From an uncultured delta proteobacterium (lineage in GTDB: Bacteria; Myxococcota_A; Polyangia; Polyangiales; Polyangiaceae): 64,000 nt of DNA. The position numbers and the translations under genes are program-made. Numbering within the stretch: position 1 is the first letter of the stretch; every line of letters starts with the position of its first letter. This document shows, piece after piece, positions 58,064 to 64,000 of the stretch. Under the pieces are notes generated by a model that had not been told where the DNA came from, did no database searches, and saw only the letters and a program-made list of their open reading frames with translations. The stretch covers positions 1-64,000 of the forward strand of contig CAIVJW010000384.1 of NCBI GenBank assembly GCA_903906315.1. Reading direction: 5' to 3'.

Positions 58064-60432
58064 TACGGCCCTCCCGTGGGCGCCGCCGCGCCGCCATCGA
58101 ACACCTCGGGGAACTCGATCTCCCAGTGGAACGGCGTGACGCGGTCGGCCTCCGGCGTCGCGGGCAGGTCGGCAAGGCCGCGCGTCTCGACGTGCGCTCG
58201 GTAGTCCTTGAGCCTCGCCTCGCGGTCCTTGGGCGTCTTGCCGCTGAAGAAGGCCTCGATGACGAGGTCGCCGACCCGACGCACCGTCTCGAGCGACTCG
58301 TCGGCTTCCCGAAGCAGCCGCCGCTTCTCGCCGGTGTCGTCGGAGTCGCCGAGCGCGTGGATGGCGGCCCGGAGGACCCGCGCGCGGTCGATCGCGGCGT
58401 CGAGCTGCTTGCGGATGAGCGGCACCTGGCCCTTCGGCGCCCAGTGGAAGCTCGCGATCTGCTCGCGCGAGAGGCCGACGAGCGAGTCCCCCTGCCGGAG
58501 CGAGTGGTCAAGGAACGTGAACGGGTGGTCCTTCGCCAGCGTGACGAGCCACAGCGAGAGCTTCGCGAGGTCGACCGCGAACGGGTTCTTGTCGACGCCG
58601 TAGAGGCAGCGCTGCGCCACGAGGCGGCGCGCGTGGAGCACGGGGTCCTCGTCCGGCGGAAGCGCCGGCATCCCGTGCCGCTGCCACGCCTCGACGAGGT
58701 GGTCCCCGAGCCAGCGACATGCGGCCACGAGAAACGCCCCGGAGCCCATCGCCGGATCGCAGACCTTGAGGCCCAGGAGCTGCTCGGCCTTCGGCGACGG
58801 ACCGAGGTCCGCGACGATCGGCCGCAGCGTCTTCTCGACGATGGGCTCGGTGAGGGCGCGCGGCGTGTAGTGCGAGCCCGACCGGCGCCGTTCCTCCGTC
58901 GGCTGAAGGATCATCGTCCCCGGCGGGAGCACCTCGGGCGTGCGCGGCGAGACGTTGCTGCCGAGGGCGTGCTTCAGCTCCTCGGGCGTCTTCGCCTGCT
59001 TGATGGCGTCCTGCGCCTTCCCCGTCGGCTTGCAGCCCGCCTCGTCGGCGAGGGCCTTGAGCCGGTCCGCCCCCGAGCGTGCGAGGAGCGAGGTCGCGCC
59101 GAGGGTAACGTGGTGCGGCCTCACCGCGATCGACGGCTCCAACACCGTCTCGATCGTGAAGCCCATCATCGCCTCGTAGACGCTGCCGATCTGCTCGACG
59201 TCGAGCGCGCGGTAGGAGAGGCGCTCGCCGCCGAGCAGCAGCAGGTTCTCGAGGACGCGGAACACGACGCCGTCGGCCACCTTCGGCGGGTCGAGCGGCT
59301 CGCCCACGACGCGCGTCGTGCGCCACGGCCGCCCTTCGAGGAACGGGTGGGCGTCCGGATCGAACAAGCGGCCATAGTGCGGGGAGAGCCGCAGCTTGCC
59401 GTGGGCTCCGCCGTCGTGGATGAGGCGGAAGAGCGACAGCAGCCGTGACCAGGCGCCGAAGCGCCGGTCCATGTCGTCCGGGTAGCGCGCGGCGTCGTCC
59501 CGCAGCTTCTCGAACAGCGCGGTCACCGCGTAGTGCCGGACGTACACCGGGTCGGTCGAGAGCAGCGAGCGGTCCTCCGCGTAGAGCACGAAGACGAGGC
59601 GCAGGAGCGTGGCGAGCAGCCCGCCGTAGATATGACTCGGCTCCTCGCGCAGCACTTCGGCGAGCAGCCGCTCCTCGGTCGCGGCGTTCGCCGCCTGGAA
59701 GCCGCGCAAGAGCTCGTGCAGCGCGGCGAGCACCTGCTCGGCGAGCCGGGTCGAGACCTCGTTCTGGTATCGGCGGCTGTCCTTCAGGATCGCCGGCAGG
59801 CGCGCCGCTTCGGGCCCGCGGAACAGCCGCGCCGCGCCGAGCAGCATGTAGACCGCGCCGGCGATCGATCGGCCAGCCGACTCGCACATGTTCGGGACGC
59901 TGAATGTGATGTGCCCCGAGGACTCGCCGCGCGGCGCGTACACGAGCCGCAGCGCCTCGCCCGAAAAGAGCAGGCCGATGGGCACGTCGAGCTCTCGCAG
60001 CATTCGCTCGAGGCGAGCCTGCGGGGTCGCTTGCCATCCGGCGTCGCTCTGCGCCTTGTCGAGGTCCGTCGCCTCCGGCACGACGCTCACGAGGATCAGC
60101 CACCGGCCCTCGCCGCTCGGAACCGCCCACGTCGGCCGCAGCGTCTCGCCGTACTCGGGGAGCGGCACGGACAGCTCCTCGGGGGGCGCTAGGAGATCGC
60201 CATCCTCCCACTCGAGCACCTCGCGCACGAGCGCGCGCAGCTCCCGGACACACTTCGGCGAATCCTCCGGCGTGGCCAGCGCCCGGAGTGCGCGCTGTGC
60301 GGTCGCCCCCTCGACGTTGCCGAATGTGCACTGCGCTTTCTCGAGGGCCGGAAGCGACACGACCAGCCCGACCGGCTGAACGAAGCCGAGCCATTCCTGG
60401 TGGCGGCGGAGCTCGGGATTCACTGTGGCCAT
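58063..60432 (-). CDS. DrmMI-like methyltransferase, SAM-binding N-terminal half
   Basis: 789 aa from ATG 60432, four bases after the drmD stop. Late residues hold GSHYTPRALTEPIVEKTLRP, motif I VCDPAMGSGAFLVAACRWL (about 556-574) and YGVDKNPFAVDLAKLSLWL. The chain ends just after TPFHWEIEFPEVF, exactly where single-chain relatives continue into GGFDA(I/F)VGNPPF. The split is therefore at the natural hinge. N-terminal residues 1-500 are the large helical region of PglX-type enzymes. In class 1 DISARM this gene is one polypeptide. Confidence 0.87.
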   Translation of the reverse strand: MATVNPELRRHQEWLGFVQPVGLVVSLPALEKAQCTFGNVEGATAQRALRALATPEDSPKCVRELRALVREVLEWEDGDLLAPPEELSVPLPEYGETLRPTWAVPSGEGRWLILVSVVPEATDLDKAQSDAGWQATPQARLERMLRELDVPIGLLFSGEALRLVYAPRGESSGHITFSVPNMCESAGRSIAGAVYMLLGAARLFRGPEAARLPAILKDSRRYQNEVSTRLAEQVLAALHELLRGFQAANAATEERLLAEVLREEPSHIYGGLLATLLRLVFVLYAEDRSLLSTDPVYVRHYAVTALFEKLRDDAARYPDDMDRRFGAWSRLLSLFRLIHDGGAHGKLRLSPHYGRLFDPDAHPFLEGRPWRTTRVVGEPLDPPKVADGVVFRVLENLLLLGGERLSYRALDVEQIGSVYEAMMGFTIETVLEPSIAVRPHHVTLGATSLLARSGADRLKALADEAGCKPTGKAQDAIKQAKTPEELKHALGSNVSPRTPEVLPPGTMILQPTEERRRSGSHYTPRALTEPIVEKTLRPIVADLGPSPKAEQLLGLKVCDPAMGSGAFLVAACRWLGDHLVEAWQRHGMPALPPDEDPVLHARRLVAQRCLYGVDKNPFAVDLAKLSLWLVTLAKDHPFTFLDHSLRQGDSLVGLSREQIASFHWAPKGQVPLIRKQLDAAIDRARVLRAAIHALGDSDDTGEKRRLLREADESLETVRRVGDLVIEAFFSGKTPKDREARLKDYRAHVETRGLADLPATPEADRVTPFHWEIEFPEVFDGGAAAPTGGP

Positions 60433-60436
60433 CGCA

Positions 60437-63400
60437 TCACCCCGTCGCCGGCCATAGGTAGACCACCCCGAGTGGGTCGACCCGATGAGCTCGCACCTCG
60501 TAGCTCCGGCGGATCCGCGCAGGCTCGCTCGCGAGCTCCTTCTCGAGCTCCGCAACCCGTCGGCGCCAGTGACGCTGATCGGCCTCAGCCTGCCTGCGCT
60601 CGGCGTCGTTCCATCCGGCGAACTTCAGCGCGAGCTGTCCACCGTCGACGTCCCTCAGGAGCTCGCCGATCCGCGTGCGCTGTGTCTCGAGCACCTCGCC
60701 GAGGTCGCGCGCCTCGCGCTCGCCGCGTGCGAAGAGCTGCTCGACCGCGCGGTCAGCCTTCTTCTTGGCGAGGGCGTGGAGCTCGGGCAAGAGCTCGGTG
60801 ACGTCTTGTTCGAGCGACCGCCGGAGCTTCGCTGCCGCGCCCTCGTGCGCGGGGCGCGCGGCTCGCAGGGCAGCCTCGACCAGGTCGAGCGTTCGGCGCT
60901 TGGCATCCTCGCCGTAGGCCTTCAGCGGCTCGCGGCGGAGGGCCGGATCGCCCCATCGAGCGGCCACGGCGACGATCTCGTCGTGGAGCCGCGACGCTCG
61001 GTCGCCGTAGAGTGAGAGGCGCCCGAGCAGCACGACGCGCGGGATGGGATCGTCCGACACCACGGCGCACGCGCGCGCGAGGTCGTCGTGCACGAAGCCT
61101 TGCGCGAGGAACCGCCCCAGCAGGCGCTGAACGAGCCTGTGCTCGAGGTGCAGGTGGACGTAGCGGTCGTCGAGCGACCCGACGTCGCGGAACACGACCG
61201 GGCGGATCGGTGCGCGCTTGCGCCAGTCCCACGGCTTCTCGTCCCGCTCGCGGGGCAACCGCAGCGTGTCGAGCGTGTCGGTCCACGTCGGGTCGGTCCG
61301 GAGGCGCGCGTCGTCGGGCGGGAGCCGGTACACCTCGGGTGCGCCGGGCAGCGGTTCGAGCGGGCGTGCTCCGGAGAGCTCGAGCGACGCGGAGAGCGCA
61401 CCGCGGAACGCGTCCTCCTCGAAGCCGAGCGCCTCCTTGGCGCCGGCCATCAGATCGCGGAGCGTGCCGAGCTGCTGCGCAAGCGCTCCGCTGCGCTCGC
61501 GCACCCCCTCCATCTCCTCCTCGGCGGTCGCCTTCGCGTCCGGGTCGACGTCGGCGGAGTCGATCGCCAGCGAGAGGCTCTCGACGTCGGTGCGCCGAAA
61601 GCCCCCTTCGAGCATGCGGCCGAGCCGCCCGTCGAGCACCGGTCCGAGGCTCCCGAGCTCCTCATAGATGCGCTTCGTCTTGCGCACGAGCGTCGCGAGG
61701 ACGCGATCCTCGGGGCGGTCGGCGTAGAAGAAATAGTGGCAGCGGACCACTGGTGCGCGCTGGAGCTTCCGGTCGATGCGGCCGTTGCGCTGCTCCATGC
61801 GGCTCGGGTTCCACGGCACGTCGAAGTGGAAGAGATCGGCGCAGTGGTTCTGCAGGTTCACGCCCTCGCGCGCGGCGTCCGTCGCGATGAGAACGCGGAG
61901 CGGGTGGGCGTCGGGGTCTGCGTTGAAGGCGCGCTTGATGGCCTCGCGGCGCTCGTCGTCCATCCCGCCGTGGAAGGTCTCGATGCGGGCGTCGGCGTCG
62001 TGGGTGCTCGCCAGGAGGCCACGGAGCTGCTCGTCGAGGTACCGCTTCGTGTCCGCGAACTCGGTGAAGATGAGGACACGGGTGCGGTTCCAGGACCGCC
62101 CATTGGCTTCGAGGCAGTGCTCGCGGATCCATGCGACGAGCCGGCTGATGCGCGCGTCGGCGTCGCCGCGGGCTCCCTCGGCGACCGCCGTCATCTTCTC
62201 GAGCAGCGTGTGCTCGCGCGCGTCGAGGTCCTCCCCGGCGAGCGCAGCCACCGTCGCGGCCTCGACCTGAGAGTGCTCCTCGGTGCGCACGTCGTCCTCT
62301 CGCAGTTCGGCGCGATCGTCGTCTGCCCCGGGGGCTTCGATGGCGAAGAGGGCCGCCTGGCGGGCCGGCGCGGACGCATGCTTGGCCCGCGCCTTCGCCA
62401 CGCTCCGCCGATGAACCTCGAGCGTGGAGGCGAACGCCTCGATCGAGGAGAGCAGCCGCTTCTGCAGCGCGGTGAGGACGATCGTGGCTGCGTTGCGCGC
62501 CATCTTCGAGGCGTTCTTCGCGCGCGCCTCGCGCAGCTCGCGGTACTCGTCGAGCAGGCGCGGCAGCACCAAGTCCGGTGAGTCGGCGGGGAGCCCCGAG
62601 AGCGTGTGCTGCACGACTTCGCGCTTCGGGAACGCGATCCCTTGGTCGCGCAGGTCGCCCTTCAGCCGGCGGACCATCACGGCGTCGAGATGCCGCGGGC
62701 TGACCTTCACCCCGCGGCAGAACCGCTGCGGGTCGAGGATCTCGAGGAGCGCGCTGAAGCTGTTGGAGTGCCCGTTGTGCGGCGTCGCCGAGAGGAAGAG
62801 CCGGTGCTCGAAGAGCGGCGCGAGCTCCCGCACGGAGCGGGTGAACCGGGAGTCGACCGCGTACTTTGAGCCGGAGGCGGGCGCGGCGTTGTGCGCCTCG
62901 TCGAGGATCAGAAGCGTGCCGCGCGGCTGTCCGGGTTCTTCCTCCTGCGAGAGCCAGTCGCGCAGCGGCGCGGCGTAGGTCTCGTCGCGCAGGAGTGCGT
63001 GGGAGATGATGAAGCGGCTGTGCGTGGCCCAGGGGTTCACGCCGTAGCCGCGCTCGCGCCGCTTCTGGACGACGTAGTCCCGGTCGAGCACGACAAACCG
63101 CAGGCCGAACCTCTGCTCGAGCTCCGCCTGCCACTGCAGGACGACCGAGGGAGGCACCGCCACGACGATGCGCCGAACCTTCTGGCGGATGAGAAGCTCT
63201 CGCGTGATGAGCCCCGCCTCGATCGTCTTGCCGAGGCCGACGTCGTCCGCGATGAACAGGTTCACGCGCGGGAGCTGGAGCGCCTTGCGGATCGGCTCGA
63301 GCTGGTACGCCATGACCTCGATGCCCGCCCGGTACGGCGCCTGGAACAGCCGCGGTTGGGTCGAGGTGACGCAGCTCCACCGCAGCGTGTGCAAGTATGC

Positions 63401-63640
63401 CGCGAAGAGGTCCGGCGGGTCGAGCCCGCGTACGGAAGCGCGCGCCCACGAGGCGCCGGTGATGGTGCGCGCGTCGATCTCCCGCTCCCAGAGCACATCG
63501 AGGGCCTCCCCCTGCGCATCGTCGTCGAGGCAGGAGAGCCGAACGAGCGTGTCGTCCCCCGGCGACGGCGGAGGGGCGACCTCTTCGACGAGGTAGCGGC
63601 GGCTGCGGACGGCGACGATCTGACCGGGCGTGGGAAGCAT
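60437..63640 (-). CDS. drmD: DISARM SNF2-like helicase DrmD
   Basis: 1067 aa from ATG 63640 (the longer frame upstream is not supported). ADDVGLGKTIEAG (131-143), LLILDEAHNAAP (244-255), LFLSATPHNGHSNSFSALLE, TEFADTKRYL, then DAAREGVNLQNHCADLFHFD and RMEQRNGRIDRKLQ. The C-terminal 350 residues are coiled-coil-rich. This is the class 1 DISARM helicase and the first gene of the leftward operon. Confidence 0.92.
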   Translation of the reverse strand: MLPTPGQIVAVRSRRYLVEEVAPPPSPGDDTLVRLSCLDDDAQGEALDVLWEREIDARTITGASWARASVRGLDPPDLFAAYLHTLRWSCVTSTQPRLFQAPYRAGIEVMAYQLEPIRKALQLPRVNLFIADDVGLGKTIEAGLITRELLIRQKVRRIVVAVPPSVVLQWQAELEQRFGLRFVVLDRDYVVQKRRERGYGVNPWATHSRFIISHALLRDETYAAPLRDWLSQEEEPGQPRGTLLILDEAHNAAPASGSKYAVDSRFTRSVRELAPLFEHRLFLSATPHNGHSNSFSALLEILDPQRFCRGVKVSPRHLDAVMVRRLKGDLRDQGIAFPKREVVQHTLSGLPADSPDLVLPRLLDEYRELREARAKNASKMARNAATIVLTALQKRLLSSIEAFASTLEVHRRSVAKARAKHASAPARQAALFAIEAPGADDDRAELREDDVRTEEHSQVEAATVAALAGEDLDAREHTLLEKMTAVAEGARGDADARISRLVAWIREHCLEANGRSWNRTRVLIFTEFADTKRYLDEQLRGLLASTHDADARIETFHGGMDDERREAIKRAFNADPDAHPLRVLIATDAAREGVNLQNHCADLFHFDVPWNPSRMEQRNGRIDRKLQRAPVVRCHYFFYADRPEDRVLATLVRKTKRIYEELGSLGPVLDGRLGRMLEGGFRRTDVESLSLAIDSADVDPDAKATAEEEMEGVRERSGALAQQLGTLRDLMAGAKEALGFEEDAFRGALSASLELSGARPLEPLPGAPEVYRLPPDDARLRTDPTWTDTLDTLRLPRERDEKPWDWRKRAPIRPVVFRDVGSLDDRYVHLHLEHRLVQRLLGRFLAQGFVHDDLARACAVVSDDPIPRVVLLGRLSLYGDRASRLHDEIVAVAARWGDPALRREPLKAYGEDAKRRTLDLVEAALRAARPAHEGAAAKLRRSLEQDVTELLPELHALAKKKADRAVEQLFARGEREARDLGEVLETQRTRIGELLRDVDGGQLALKFAGWNDAERRQAEADQRHWRRRVAELEKELASEPARIRRSYEVRAHRVDPLGVVYLWPATG

Positions 63641-63936
63641 CAGGCGGGGGCGGAGAGTACCAAGGGCGGCGGGTCGGTGGGCGCGATGTTCCTCGACAGC
63701 CTGGAATGTGCCCGCCGTTCCCGGACGCTCCCCTGAAGTCGTCCGTCGCCCGGCCGCCAACTTCGGTCAGATCTGGCCGAGGTGCTGCGAGCTGCGGCTG
63801 CGGTGGCCGCTTGGCTTCACGCGGACCAGGGGGTGCCTTCGTCCGCGGCGACGGTGTCGTCGCTCAGGGGCCCGCCGCCTGGGCCAGCACGACCTCCGCC
63901 TCCGGGCCCTGGCCCCCCTGCGCTATCGTGAGCGCC
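63641..63936. other. Divergent control region upstream of drmD
   Basis: No gene seen. It should hold the promoters of the leftward DISARM operon and the rightward NADAR-like gene; no convincing -35/-10 pair was found. Confidence 0.4.
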
Positions 63937-64000
63937 ATGTCCGACGTCACCGAACGGGCAGGCTTCGCCTTCTTCTGGAATGGCTGGCCGTCGCAGTGGC
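63937..64000 (+). CDS. Probable NADAR-family protein, 5' end only
   Basis: ATG 63937, 21 codons to the window edge. RAGFAFFWNGWPSQW matches the start of NADAR proteins (FFW-G-(P/F)SQWH), N-glycosidases acting on ADP-ribose-type substrates. With so few residues this is a likely but unproven match. Confidence 0.5.
   Translation, partial: MSDVTERAGFAFFWNGWPSQW

Noticed and set aside
1-64000. CRISPR array
   Set aside because: No regularly spaced identical repeats of 23-40 bp were seen; the only array (45581-45820) has 19-bp repeats with unequal spacing.

Overview
The window is uniformly GC-rich, with strong G/C third-position bias. Lipoproteins carrying Gly/Ser/Ala-rich linkers after the lipobox, and a propeller lipoprotein with repeated VYWT blades, point to a myxobacterium-like member of the Myxococcota (inference; no rRNA or housekeeping marker is present). 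Two unlike segments meet near 35.8 kb.

Left segment (1-35.8 kb) looks like a large integrative or plasmid-like element. From the left it carries: a higB-higA-mqsA-like toxin-antitoxin cluster; a LexA-like winged-helix protein; a second, unrelated higBA pair with paired operator dyads; three secreted lipoproteins; two ParB-family proteins without a ParA; a serine resolvase; a DnaN-like sliding-clamp homologue; a filamentous-phage gene II/X-type replication protein with a possible origin; several small ribbon-helix-helix genes; and a long leftward defence operon. That operon holds a type III-like Res and Mod, a RelE-UvrD fusion helicase, two unknown proteins, an SF2 helicase fused to an amidoligase domain, and a possible E2-like protein. 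The segment ends with an excisionase-like gene and a tyrosine integrase, beside what looks like the 3' half of a tRNA-Ser gene, the probable attachment core. No relaxase or type IV secretion genes were seen.

Right segment (36-64 kb) is a defence island read almost wholly leftward. A degraded KilA-N gene is followed by a GmrSD-type DUF262/DUF1524 nuclease. Then comes a class 1 DISARM locus: drmC, drmB and drmA at 39.4-45.5 kb, and drmMI and drmD at 55.4-63.6 kb. The two DISARM halves are separated by a DDE transposon (45.6-49.2 kb), a VapBC-like toxin-antitoxin pair, and a tightly coupled SNF2 helicase / PLD nuclease / DUF6361-like cassette. The DrmMI methyltransferase is itself split into one SAM-binding half and two successive catalytic halves, each with its own NPP(F/W) motif. 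A partial NADAR-family gene begins at the right edge.

The most unusual items are the split methyltransferase with two catalytic halves, the three-gene cassette inside DISARM, the helicase-amidoligase operon downstream of the restriction system, and the ParB/DnaN-like pair on a mobile element.
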